Below are positions 1 to 6,328 of a DNA stretch of 16,393 bases, in pieces (the first letter of the stretch is position 1; every line of letters starts with the position of its first letter). The stretch spans positions 474 to 16,866 of the forward strand of contig DLMW01000019.1 in NCBI GenBank assembly GCA_002478245.1, in the 5' to 3' direction. The stretch is from a bacterium UBP18_UBA7526 (GTDB lineage Bacteria > UBP18 > UBA7526). The position numbers were made by a program, and so were the translations under genes. The notes under the pieces were generated by a model, which saw only the letters and a list, made by a program, of their open reading frames with translations, was not told the DNA's origin and did not search any database.

Positions 1-1
1 C

Positions 2-80
2 TGGTCGGGCCGACTGGATTCGAACCAGCGACCTCTTGAACCCCATTCAAGCGCGCTAAACCAAACTGCGCCACGCCCCG
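2..80 (-). tRNA. tRNA-Pro (anticodon GGG)
   Basis: Cloverleaf read on the minus strand: acceptor 5' strand CGGGGCG, D-stem GCGC/GCGC, anticodon stem CTTGA/TCAAG around the 7-base loop ATGGGGT, giving anticodon GGG (proline, CCC/CCU codons). The T-arm is GCTGG-TTCGAAT-CCAGT, with one G-U pair. Discriminator A and a genome-encoded CCA follow. The 3' acceptor strand is CGGCCCG, which leaves a G-G mismatch at pair 5:68; all other acceptor pairs are Watson-Crick. It lies at the 3' end of the amidase-to-rdgB gene block, behind a degenerate copy of its own 5' part. Confidence 0.93.
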
Positions 81-99
81 TTATTCAGTTCTTTCGGCC

Positions 100-127
100 C
101 GCGCTTACCAAGTTGCGCCAGTCCCCG
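100..127 (-). pseudogene. tRNA-Pro 5'-end fragment (D-arm remnant)
   Basis: Starting at the base after the rdgB stop codon, the minus strand reads CGGGG, then TGGCGCA, then TTGGT, then GCGCG, in the same order and nearly the same spacing as the first 29 bases of the intact tRNA-Pro 20 bases further on. The two differ at only a few positions and by one base of length. No anticodon arm, T-arm or acceptor 3' strand follows, so this is a 5' fragment. It is best explained by a partial tandem duplication or the decayed remains of a second tRNA gene. It may still fold into a tRNA-like D-arm in the 3' end of the operon transcript. Confidence 0.65.
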
Positions 128-712
128 TTACTTAGGCATTTGCTTCAGCAGCTTCTTTGCTTTCTGGAAGGCTTGAGATCTGTGGCTAATTCTATTCTTT
201 ATCTCCAAACCCAGTTCAGCGAAGGTCTTATTATATCTGGGAGCAATGAATACTGGATCAAAGCCAAAGCCTTCCTTGCCCCTCTCTTTGAAGGCTATTT
301 CCCCTCGGTATCTCCCTTCTACTACCCGGACCTTTCTATCTGGAGTGGCGATGGCTACTGCGCACCTAAAGGTCGCTCCCCTTTCACCCGCAGGAACATC
401 CTTCAATAATTTCAAGAGTTTCCTATTTCTCTCCCTATCGTTCCGGGCAAACCTTGCAGAATAGATCCCCGGCCCCTTTTTGAGAGCGTCTACTTCCAGA
501 CCAGAATCATCTGCTAAGGAAATCCTTCTTGTTAAACGGGCAACCTCCCTTGCCTTAAAGGTAGCATTCTCTGAGAAACTCTTTCCTAACTCTCTAATCT
601 CTTTTATTTCGGGAAAGTCTTTCAGGGATAAGAACTTTACATCTAGACCTTTAAGGATTTCTTTTATTTCTCTTATCTTCTTGGGGTTCCTGGTTGCCAA
701 GACTATCTGCAC
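128..712 (-). CDS. rdgB: XTP/dITP diphosphatase (RdgB/HAM1 family)
   Basis: House-cleaning pyrophosphatase that hydrolyses non-canonical purine nucleoside triphosphates (dITP, XTP, ITP) to the monophosphate, keeping them out of DNA and RNA; cytosolic and metal-dependent. At 194 residues it has the family's usual length. Visible motifs in order: N-terminal LATRNPKK nucleotide-binding loop, ENATFKA, ADDSGLEVDAL with the metal-binding/catalytic acidic residues, GPGIYSARFA, GFGFDPVF, and the C-terminal KNRISHR that contacts the base. The start is a GTG directly after the TAA of rph with no spacer, so translation is probably coupled; a GGGGAA stretch in the end of rph could act as ribosome binding site. 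The rph-rdgB pair is a common bacterial arrangement. Its stop codon directly abuts the tRNA-Pro fragment. Confidence 0.96.
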   Translation of the reverse strand: MQIVLATRNPKKIREIKEILKGLDVKFLSLKDFPEIKEIRELGKSFSENATFKAREVARLTRRISLADDSGLEVDALKKGPGIYSARFARNDRERNRKLLKLLKDVPAGERGATFRCAVAIATPDRKVRVVEGRYRGEIAFKERGKEGFGFDPVFIAPRYNKTFAELGLEIKNRISHRSQAFQKAKKLLKQMPK

Positions 713-1432
713 TTAAGGATTCCCCAAGACCTCTCTCAGGATAGCGATTAGTTCCTCGATCCCCTTCTTTGCTAAACCTATCAACTTATCCATCTCGGAC
801 TTTGTGAAGGGATGCAACTCCCCTGTCCCTTGAACCTCAATAAACTTCCCCTCTGAAGTCATGACCACATTGATGTCTACGCTTGCCTTAGAGTCCTCTT
901 CATAGGTCAGGTCGAGAAGGGGTCTGGCATCCACAATCCCCACGCTAGTGGCAGCTACGAAATTTCTAATGGGCCAAGAGGTTATCTTACCCTCCTTCTT
1001 TAGCCAGTTCAGGGCATCCCAGAGAGCAACGAAGGCCCCGGTGATACTCGCCGTCCTCGTCCCTCCATCTGCCTGGATAACATCGCAATCCAGCCAGACG
1101 GTCCTCTCTCCTAAGGCCTTTAGATTAACTACCGCTCTTAGGGACCTTCCGATCAGCCTCTGAATCTCATGGGTTCTTCCCCCAATTCGTCCCCGGGATG
1201 ATTCACGAGACGATCTATCCCATGTAGCTCTGGGCAACATTCCATATTCTGCCGTAATCCACCCCTCGCCCAAGCCCCTCAAGAAGGGAGGAACTCTCTC
1301 CTCAATAGAGGCGGTACAGATAACCCTGGTATCCCCCACCTCAATGAGGCAGGAACCCTCAGCGGGCTTGATGTAGTTCCTGGTAATCTTTACTCTCCGC
1401 ATTTTATCCGTTGCTCTGCCATCAGCACGCAT
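713..1432 (-). CDS. rph: RNase PH (phosphorolytic tRNA 3' exonuclease)
   Basis: Phosphate-dependent 3'-5' exoribonuclease that trims the 3' ends of tRNA and other structured RNA precursors, acting as a hexamer in the cytosol. The 239-residue length is standard. Motifs: N-terminal MRADGRATDKMRRVKI, GEGWITAEYGMLPRAT, the RGRIGGRTHEIQRLIGRSLRA active-site segment, DCDVIQADGGTRTASITGA with the phosphate-binding GTR, and the late DINVVMTSEGKFIEVQGTGE segment. The ATG start is preceded by GGGGAGG seven bases upstream, a strong ribosome binding site, so the start is secure. It follows the fumarase beta gene after a 97-bp gap and runs straight into rdgB. The pairing with two tRNA-like sequences further down the same strand is suggestive only. 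Confidence 0.97.
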   Translation of the reverse strand: MRADGRATDKMRRVKITRNYIKPAEGSCLIEVGDTRVICTASIEERVPPFLRGLGEGWITAEYGMLPRATWDRSSRESSRGRIGGRTHEIQRLIGRSLRAVVNLKALGERTVWLDCDVIQADGGTRTASITGAFVALWDALNWLKKEGKITSWPIRNFVAATSVGIVDARPLLDLTYEEDSKASVDINVVMTSEGKFIEVQGTGELHPFTKSEMDKLIGLAKKGIEELIAILREVLGNP

Positions 1433-1478
1433 CCTAATCCTCCCCTTACCGGCCGCTTTAGCTTATAGTAACCAGCGG

Positions 1479-1524
1479 TGAAGGGTTTACCGTTTCAGTC
1501 GAAGGCTGATCCGCCTCGGGCGGA
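1479..1524. repeat. Short dispersed motif and small hairpin between fumarase and rph
   Basis: The gap 1433-1533 holds two structured elements. TGAAGGGTTTACCGT (1479-1493) recurs with one base fewer at 15634-15647 in a different intergenic region. At 1510-1524, TCCGCC-TCG-GGCGGA is a perfect 6-bp hairpin with a 3-base loop, closely resembling TCCGTC-TAA-GACGGA at 5875-5889. No T-run follows on either strand, so neither looks like a classical terminator. No promoter for rph is obvious here. Confidence 0.5.
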
Positions 1525-1533
1525 GACCCTATC

Positions 1534-2076
1534 TTACTGGTTACCTCTTTCAAACAGGTTTCTTCCCAGAGAGTCGACAGCTACGATCGCGGGAAAGTCT
1601 TCTACCTCTAATCTATAGATGGCCTCTGGTCCCAGATCGGGATAGGCGACTACCTCTGCTTCCTTAATGGATTGGGCCAGAAGGGCCCCTGCCCCTCCTG
1701 TGGCCACGAAGTAAATTGCCTTATACCTTTTTATAGCCTCTATAATTCCCTGAGAACGTTCCCCCTTACCGATCATTCCTCTTAAGCCTCTCTTTAATAG
1801 AGGAATGGTATAGGGATCCATGCGCGAACTTGTGGTTGGGCCGCAAGAGCCGATTACCCTTCCTGGCCGGGCGGGAGTTGGTCCAGTATAGTAGAGAACC
1901 TGATCCTTTATGGGAATGGGCAAAGATCTCTTCCTTAAAGATGCCAAAAGTCTCTTGTGGCTTGCATCCCGGGCAGTATAGATAGTCCCCGAGATCCTCA
2001 CCCTATCTCCCGCCCTTAATCTCTTTATTTCCTCTATAGTCAAAGGAGTCCTTAACTCGTAACTAGACTTTTGCAT
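1534..2076 (-). CDS. Class I fumarate hydratase, beta subunit
   Basis: C-terminal half of the two-subunit, oxygen-sensitive 4Fe-4S fumarase/tartrate dehydratase family; with the alpha subunit it interconverts fumarate and L-malate. Length 180 residues is typical. Motifs: LRAGDRVRISGTIYTARDASHKR, YYTGPTPARPG, GSCGPTTSSRMDPYTIPLL (the hallmark of the family's beta region) and ATGGAGALLA. The related L(+)-tartrate dehydratase cannot be excluded from sequence alone. The ATG lies 21 bases after the alpha-subunit stop with no convincing Shine-Dalgarno; it falls inside a 15-base sequence (2067-2081) that is repeated exactly at the head of the amidase gene. The start is plausible because the following residues (LRTPLT) match the usual beginning of the family. 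Confidence 0.93.
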   Translation of the reverse strand: MQKSSYELRTPLTIEEIKRLRAGDRVRISGTIYTARDASHKRLLASLRKRSLPIPIKDQVLYYTGPTPARPGRVIGSCGPTTSSRMDPYTIPLLKRGLRGMIGKGERSQGIIEAIKRYKAIYFVATGGAGALLAQSIKEAEVVAYPDLGPEAIYRLEVEDFPAIVAVDSLGRNLFERGNQ

Positions 2077-2081
2077 TTTCC
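2067..2081. repeat. 15-bp exact repeat, copy 1 (covers the fumarase beta start codon)
   Basis: ACTTTTGCATTTTCC on plus (GGAAAATGCAAAAGT on minus) is identical to 5789-5803. The minus-strand ATG inside it is the start codon of the fumarase beta gene. A related sequence, AAAATGCAAAAG, lies inside the alpha-subunit gene at 2695-2706. These look like members of a small A-rich dispersed repeat family. Confidence 0.6.
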
Positions 2082-2097
2082 GTTTGCCGATAAGTGG

Positions 2098-2958
2098 CTA
2101 AACTATTCCTGTAGCATATCTCAAGGCGCAGCAGTTGATGTTGACCGCTACCGGTAATCCTGCGATATGGGTAGGGAAGGTCTCGACATGGACCGCAAGG
2201 GAGGTAATTCTGCCTCCCAGACCAGAGGGACCGATACCCAATCCATTGATTTTCTTAAGCAATTCTCTCTCCAGATCTCTGATCTCTTTCTTGGGATGAG
2301 GCCTTCCCAGGGGGCGAAGGAGGGCCTCCTTTGCTAAGAGGCTGGACTTCTCTAAGGTTCCTCCAATCCCCACCCCAACCACGATGGGAGGGCAGGGTGA
2401 GGCTCCCGCTTCCTGAACCTTTCTTAAGACAAAATCAACGATTCCTTCCTTTCCATTAGAGGGAAGAAGCATCTTAGTCGCCGAGACGTTCTCGCTCCCA
2501 AAGCCCTTAATAAAGACAGTAATCTTTAACCCATTCCCTTTCACTATTCTAGTGTGCGTGATGGCTGGGGTATTATCTTTGGTATTCTTTCTATCTAATG
2601 GATTAACGATGGATTTTCTCAAATAACCTTTTCGATACCCCTTTCTTACCCCCTCTTGAATCGCCTCTTCCAAACTTTGTATTTTGCCTTTTGCCTTTTG
2701 CATTTTAAATTTTACATCTTCTCCTATCTCTAAGAAGATCTCCACTATTCCGGTATCTTGGCAGAGGGGATATATCCCCTCTCTTGCTATTTGGGCGTTT
2801 TCAATTAGTTGATCCAGGACCTCTCTTGCCACCCTAGAACTCTCTCTTCTCTTTGCTTTCTTCAAGGCCTGGGTCACTTCTTCTGGCAGTTGGTAGTTTG
2901 CTTGAATGCATAACTGGGCTACGAGGTCTCTAATTCGGTTCCTTTCGATCCTTCTCAC
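2098..2958 (-). CDS. Class I fumarate hydratase, alpha subunit
   Basis: Carries the 4Fe-4S cluster of the two-subunit class I fumarase/tartrate dehydratase; fumarate to malate or the reverse in a partial or full TCA cycle. 286 residues, normal for the alpha subunit. Probable cluster cysteines: C66 in PLCQDTG, C189 in ASPCPP, and C276 or C277 in NINCCALRYATG. Other family motifs: GSENVSATKMLLPS, GVGIGGTLEKSSLLAKEAL and GLGGRITSLAVHVE. The GTG start overlaps the murI stop by four bases (GTGA), implying translational coupling. Residues about 84-96 (FKMQKAKGKIQSL) are encoded by an A-rich heptamer repeat (2682-2706) and look like a small repeat insertion between the first Cys motif and the next helix. 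The beta subunit follows 21 bases later. Confidence 0.94.
   Translation of the reverse strand: MRRIERNRIRDLVAQLCIQANYQLPEEVTQALKKAKRRESSRVAREVLDQLIENAQIAREGIYPLCQDTGIVEIFLEIGEDVKFKMQKAKGKIQSLEEAIQEGVRKGYRKGYLRKSIVNPLDRKNTKDNTPAITHTRIVKGNGLKITVFIKGFGSENVSATKMLLPSNGKEGIVDFVLRKVQEAGASPCPPIVVGVGIGGTLEKSSLLAKEALLRPLGRPHPKKEIRDLERELLKKINGLGIGPSGLGGRITSLAVHVETFPTHIAGLPVAVNINCCALRYATGIV
2682..2706. repeat. 7-bp tandem repeat inside the fumarase alpha gene
   Basis: On plus: TTTTGCC, TTTTGCC, TTTTGCA, then TTTT, a 7-base period over 25 bases. Because 7 is not a multiple of three it encodes the low-complexity basic peptide KMQKAKGKI in frame. It shares AAAATGCAAAAG (minus strand) with the two intergenic 15-bp repeats at 2067 and 5789. 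Confidence 0.7.
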
Positions 2959-3740
2959 GCTACTTTCTCTACCTTCTCAATCTCTTTCCCTAAAAATATT
3001 CTGCCCAGGCGGGCAAACCTCTCTGGGGCATCGCTCACAAAGAAGGAATGTTTACCGACCCCCTCCCTGGTCAGGAGGGCCTTTTCTTCCATTATCCTCC
3101 CAAGATGGGCAACGGTTGCTTGGCTAGAGTCGATCAGGAAAACCTTGCCCATGACCCGACCAATCCCTTCCTTCAAGAGAGGATAGTGGGTACATCCCAG
3201 GATGAGGGTATCTATCCCTTCCTCTCTTAAGGGCTCCAAATACTCCCTTATAATGAGTGATGTCGCTTCCTTCTTAATCCAACCTTCCTCCACCAGAGGA
3301 ACGAAGAGCGGGCAGGGCTTCTGGATCACGAAGGCCTCTGGGTCCCGCCTCTTCAATTCTTTAGCATAGGCCCTGCTCTCTATAGTTCCATAGGTTCCGA
3401 TTACTCCGATCCTCTTATTCCTGGTGACCCTCAAGGCCTCTTCTGCTCCGGGGCCGATGACCCCAACGATGGGAATGGGATTCTCTTCCCTTATCCCTTT
3501 TAGGGCAAAAGCAGATGCCGTATGGCAGGCAAGGATAATGGCCTTCACCTTCTCTTCGCGAAGAAAACGGATACTATCCCGAACCAGGCGCTTGACAGTT
3601 TCCGGGGATTTTGGGCCATAGGGGAGGTGGGCGGTATCCCCGAAGTAAATAACATCCTCTTGGGGAAGTTGCCTCATGATCTCGGCTACCACCGTCAGTC
3701 CTCCTACCCCAGAATCGAAGACCCCGATCGCTCTCTTCAT
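2955..3740 (-). CDS. murI: Glutamate racemase
   Basis: Cofactor-independent racemase making D-glutamate for peptidoglycan. From the ATG at 3740 it has 261 residues, the family norm, and begins MKRAIGVFDSGVGGLTV. The reading frame is open for 27 more codons upstream, but that stretch lies inside the GerMN gene and resembles nothing in the family, so I reject it. Catalytic pair: C72 in LACHTASAF and C183 in LGCTHYPLL; D9 and S10 in FDSGVGG and the YFGDTAHLPYG loop bind substrate. The first cysteine motif reads ACHTAS where most family members have ACNTAS, a substitution worth noting but not disabling on its face. The start is one base after the GerMN stop, and the stop overlaps the fumarase alpha start. 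Confidence 0.95.
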   Translation of the reverse strand: MKRAIGVFDSGVGGLTVVAEIMRQLPQEDVIYFGDTAHLPYGPKSPETVKRLVRDSIRFLREEKVKAIILACHTASAFALKGIREENPIPIVGVIGPGAEEALRVTRNKRIGVIGTYGTIESRAYAKELKRRDPEAFVIQKPCPLFVPLVEEGWIKKEATSLIIREYLEPLREEGIDTLILGCTHYPLLKEGIGRVMGKVFLIDSSQATVAHLGRIMEEKALLTREGVGKHSFFVSDAPERFARLGRIFLGKEIEKVEKVA

Positions 3741-3741
3741 C

Positions 3742-4311
3742 TCAATACTCAACGATGGTACTGTTGCGAAGAAGGGGTCGGGTAGTATCGATATGGCCGG
3801 CCAGGGTCGCGATGGTTTCACCCTCGATTAAGATCTGAACCCTATCTATGCCTTCCAGATTATCCACCAGGGTATTGACCAGGGAATAGATGGTCAATAG
3901 CTCCCCAGCACTTCCCCCAGGATGATTGGTCTGAAGGGCCTGATTAAAATCCAGATAGGCGCATTTCTCCTCACTAACGATATACAATTCACGGAGTTCG
4001 CTTCCTGGGGGGATGGTGGGATCCAGATTCCCCCGGGGGCCCTTGATGAGCTCCCCAATTAGTGCCTTTGCCTCATCAGTCATTTTCTCTTCCCTCAGTA
4101 TCCTTCGTGCTTCGACCTTGAGATGGTCAGCATCGGGAGAAGCAAAGTAGAGTCGGACCAATCTAACATTCTCCTCTGGGGCAAGAAAGGGGATGCGATA
4201 GGATACCCTCTCCCTCTGAGAGACCAAAAGAATAGCAACCATTAAGAAAACCGAGACTCCCAGAAGGATTAAAACTTTCTTTCTTTTCAAATCCCCTATT
4301 CCTTTTCCCAC
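3742..4311 (-). CDS. GerMN-domain membrane-anchored protein
   Basis: 189 residues: a basic N-terminus, one hydrophobic segment (about residues 12-30, VLILLGVSVFLMVAILLV), a linker, then a GerMN domain from about residue 70 to the end. The domain shows the characteristic pattern: ALIGELIKGP, PPGSELRELYI, AYLDFNQAL, GGSAGELLTIYSLVNTLVDN, VQILIEGE, ATLAGHID. The domain was named from the spore-germination protein GerM but is widespread in non-sporulating bacteria next to cell-wall genes, and is thought to bind peptidoglycan or wall enzymes; exact role unknown. Placement between an AMIN amidase and MurI fits an envelope role. The start chosen is the GTG overlapping the amidase stop by 16 bases; a TTG at 4290, just after GGGG, would remove seven residues and is a fair alternative. 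Confidence 0.88.
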   Translation of the reverse strand: MGKGIGDLKRKKVLILLGVSVFLMVAILLVSQRERVSYRIPFLAPEENVRLVRLYFASPDADHLKVEARRILREEKMTDEAKALIGELIKGPRGNLDPTIPPGSELRELYIVSEEKCAYLDFNQALQTNHPGGSAGELLTIYSLVNTLVDNLEGIDRVQILIEGETIATLAGHIDTTRPLLRNSTIVEY

Positions 4312-5765
4312 CGATCACTGATTGATTGGCCCATACTTCTCTCATAGTTTCTCTTATAGGCAGCAATAGCATTATATAGACCCTCCGCCACCTTTTTTTG
4401 AAAATCGGGGCTCCGCAACATATTCTCCTCCCTGGGATTAGAGATAAAAGCCACCTCTACTAAGATGGAGGGCATATTCGCTCCAGATAAAACATAGAAG
4501 TGGGCCTGTTTCACTCCTCTATTCGCAAGCCTCAACTTCTTATCCATCTCCTCCTGAACCAGGATGGCAAGTTCATTACTCTCATGCATGAAGGCATTGT
4601 GGGCCATATCCCAGAGGATGAACTCTGCCTGGCTCATGGGCTTCCTTCTTTTCTTCTCCAGCCGAATGGCCGAGTTTTCAAGCCGGGCTACTGCCTTGGC
4701 ATCCTCCGTCAGGGCTAAGTCGTGGAAATAGGTCTCGAAGCCTCCCTGAGGCGACCCTCCCAGGGCGGCATTGGCATGGATGGAGAGGAATAAATCTGCC
4801 CGCTCATTATTTGCTCGGCCGGTGCGCTCCTCAAGGGGGACGAAGTAGTCCCCGCTCCTGGTTAGGACCGCCCTTACTCCCAGCCTCTCAGCCAAAAGCC
4901 TCTTCAATTCCTGAGCAATGGGCAGGACGACATCCTTCTCCCTTGTCCCTCCCCTTCCTATGGCTCCAGGATCCCTCCCTCCATGCCCCGGATCGATGAC
5001 GATGGTGGCGATCTTATAAGAAGCCTTTGGGGGAGGGTTAATATCTAAGATGATGCGATTGGGATTCTTGAGGGTGAAGTCCTTATAGGGAAGGTCCTCA
5101 AGTAATCTTACCACGATTTGGGTAGCATCGGGGAGCTGGAAGGCCTGGATGCTCTTTACCCGACCATCGTTTACCTCCCGGGATAACTCTCCTGGATTAC
5201 ACTCCCCTCCATAGACATCTATCGTGACCTGGTCAGGGAGTTCCTTCCTCACCCTATAACTCAGGGGCTTCAGGAGGTCGATACAGATCCTTGTAGAGTC
5301 GAGGGAGGAGGAGTACCTCACCTGCCGGATATTGAGTCTCCCCCCGCTGATCTTCAAGATCCTCGTCCTAGGATCCCAGGCGATCTTGGCTTTTAAGACC
5401 TCATCCGATATCTCGCTTAAAAACTCTATGGGTAGAAGAACGGCTCCATTACTGAAGCGGGAGGTCTGGGTAAGGGTTTTGATCCTATCGTTGACCATGA
5501 TCTGGGAACTGCCCACAAAGAAGATGACCTGGTCCGGTCCAGAGGTTAGAGTAACCTTCTTGGTGATGGCATCCCATTCTAGATCGAGCCGGAAGAGCTT
5601 GACCATCTCTTTTAGATAGATGAAGTCTACCCCCTGCAGGGTGAGGGACTTTATGGTCGCCTGGGCCTGCCCTTCATCGTAGATGACCTTGACCTCTTCT
5701 TGTGCTAAGAGGGGCGAAGCAATTAATGCTATGGCCACCAGCCCAATCAAAACTCTCTTCACCAT
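4296..5765 (-). CDS. N-acetylmuramoyl-L-alanine amidase (AMIN + Amidase_3)
   Basis: Exported zinc amidase that cleaves the bond between N-acetylmuramic acid and the stem peptide, in cell separation or wall turnover. Numbering from the ATG at 5765 (489 residues): signal peptide about 1-22 (KRVLIGLVAIALIASPLLAQ); a copper-amine-oxidase-N-like domain about 25-140; AMIN domain about 145-245, expected to target septal peptidoglycan; Amidase_3 catalytic domain about 252-480. Zinc ligands and catalytic residues: H261 (DPGHGGRDPG), E276 (GTREKD), H330 (SIHANA) and E438 (LVEVAFISN). The frame is open 11 codons further to an ATG at 5798, but that ATG lies in a dispersed repeat and would put a hydrophilic tail before the signal peptide. 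GGGAGG at 5767-5772 favours the ATG at 5765 or, better spaced, the GTG at 5762. Confidence 0.93.
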   Translation of the reverse strand: MVKRVLIGLVAIALIASPLLAQEEVKVIYDEGQAQATIKSLTLQGVDFIYLKEMVKLFRLDLEWDAITKKVTLTSGPDQVIFFVGSSQIMVNDRIKTLTQTSRFSNGAVLLPIEFLSEISDEVLKAKIAWDPRTRILKISGGRLNIRQVRYSSSLDSTRICIDLLKPLSYRVRKELPDQVTIDVYGGECNPGELSREVNDGRVKSIQAFQLPDATQIVVRLLEDLPYKDFTLKNPNRIILDINPPPKASYKIATIVIDPGHGGRDPGAIGRGGTREKDVVLPIAQELKRLLAERLGVRAVLTRSGDYFVPLEERTGRANNERADLFLSIHANAALGGSPQGGFETYFHDLALTEDAKAVARLENSAIRLEKKRRKPMSQAEFILWDMAHNAFMHESNELAILVQEEMDKKLRLANRGVKQAHFYVLSGANMPSILVEVAFISNPREENMLRSPDFQKKVAEGLYNAIAAYKRNYERSMGQSISDRWEKE

Positions 5766-5766
5766 T

Positions 5767-5772
5767 CCTCCC
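5767..5772 (-). promoter_or_regulatory. Ribosome binding site deciding the amidase start
   Basis: GGGAGG on the minus strand. It leaves one base to the ATG at 5765 and four to the GTG at 5762. The spacing argues for the GTG or ATG pair here and against the upstream ATG at 5798. Confidence 0.6.
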
Positions 5773-5788
5773 TTATTGTTATAACCGC

Positions 5789-5803
5789 ACTTTTGCATTT
5801 TCC
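5789..5803. repeat. 15-bp exact repeat, copy 2 (upstream of the amidase)
   Basis: Same ACTTTTGCATTTTCC as 2067-2081. Its minus-strand ATG opens an 11-codon extension of the amidase frame that I regard as spurious. The repeat sits at the edge of the A/T-rich palindromic region to its right. Confidence 0.6.
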
Positions 5804-5840
5804 ATCCTTCGGCATACGTTAAAAGATTACGAAAAAATCA

Positions 5841-5909
5841 AATATCAAAGATTAAATCAAAATTTTACATTTTGTCCGTCTAAGACGGATCATTTTGATT
5901 TTTGATATT
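5841..5909. repeat. Long A/T-rich palindromic element with a GC hairpin core
   Basis: Outer arms 5841-5849 and 5901-5909 (AATATCAAA/TTTGATATT) are perfectly complementary. Second arms 5855-5863 and 5892-5900 pair over nine bases after a small bulge, and the core is TCCGTC-TAA-GACGGA (5875-5889). The element separates the 3' end of ssrA from the amidase gene. On the minus strand a run of six T follows about 20 bases beyond the inner stem, so it could stop or stabilise the ssrA transcript, but the layout is not a classical terminator. The same ATCAAA-type repeats flank it (5832-5848). Confidence 0.6.
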
Positions 5910-5981
5910 ACGCCATATCATTCGGTGCGGGCTTCGTAACCACAACCGTTTGCTGATTTGCAAAAGATTATTAATATTCCG

Positions 5982-6328
5982 TGGAGGCGACGGGAATCGA
6001 ACCCGTGTCCAGGAATATCCTTCTAAAGGCGCTACATGCTTAGTCCTTTGTTTTCTCTCATCCCCATCTCTCCCAAAGGCAGGATCGATGGGGACCAGCT
6101 TGATGGATTTTCATCCCCTCTTCCTCAAACGAGAAGAGAAGACTATCCTGTGTCTCTGACACCCACATCCCATCCCACAGGCGAGATGGGAGGAGCGTGT
6201 CTGCTCTTTAGCAGACGTAAGCTAATTGCTCGTTGGCAATTAAGTTTCTGCCAGGTATTTAACGGCGACCTGACGAGGCCGGCATGCTCCTCTTAGATCA
6301 AATATCCCTGTCGAAACCTTTCGCCCCC
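5982..6328 (-). ncRNA. ssrA: tmRNA (transfer-messenger RNA)
   Basis: 347-nt RNA that frees ribosomes stalled on messages without a stop codon and tags the unfinished protein. The tRNA-like ends are clear: 5' GGGGGCG pairs with 3' CGCCTCC (one G-U), followed by GGTTTCGACAGGG at the 5' end and GGACTAAGCATGTAG plus the T-arm ACGGGTTCGATTCCCGT at the 3' end. Helix 2 forms between AGGGATAT and ATATTCCT. Pseudoknot 1 is visible as CGGC/GCCG with loop CAGGT pairing ACCTG. The tag frame follows, with its stop codon in a perfect hairpin (6199-6216). The discriminator A (5982) is followed by CGG, so CCA is not encoded and must be added. The first 36 bases also encode the end of smpB. No independent promoter was evident upstream. 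Confidence 0.96.
6208..6237 (-). other. tmRNA tag-peptide reading frame (ANEQLAYVC)
   Basis: Resume codon GCC, then AAC GAG CAA TTA, GCT TAC GTC TGC and TAA, giving A-N-E-Q-L-A-Y-V-C. The resume codon is supported by the preceding TTAATT, which has the conserved U and A at -5 and -4. The tag starts like many others (AN...) and reaches LAY like some clostridial tags, but ends in Val-Cys rather than Ala-Ala. The final codons and stop lie in the stem GTCTGCT-AAAG-AGCAGAC. Confidence 0.75.

Noticed and set aside
3741..3821. 27-codon extension of glutamate racemase
   Set aside because: It overlaps the GerMN gene end and has no family similarity; MKRAIGVFDSG is the natural start.
5902..6296. Plus-strand open frames of 85 and 86 codons
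   Set aside because: They lie antisense to tmRNA, whose structure explains the sequence; no ribosome binding sites or recognisable proteins.
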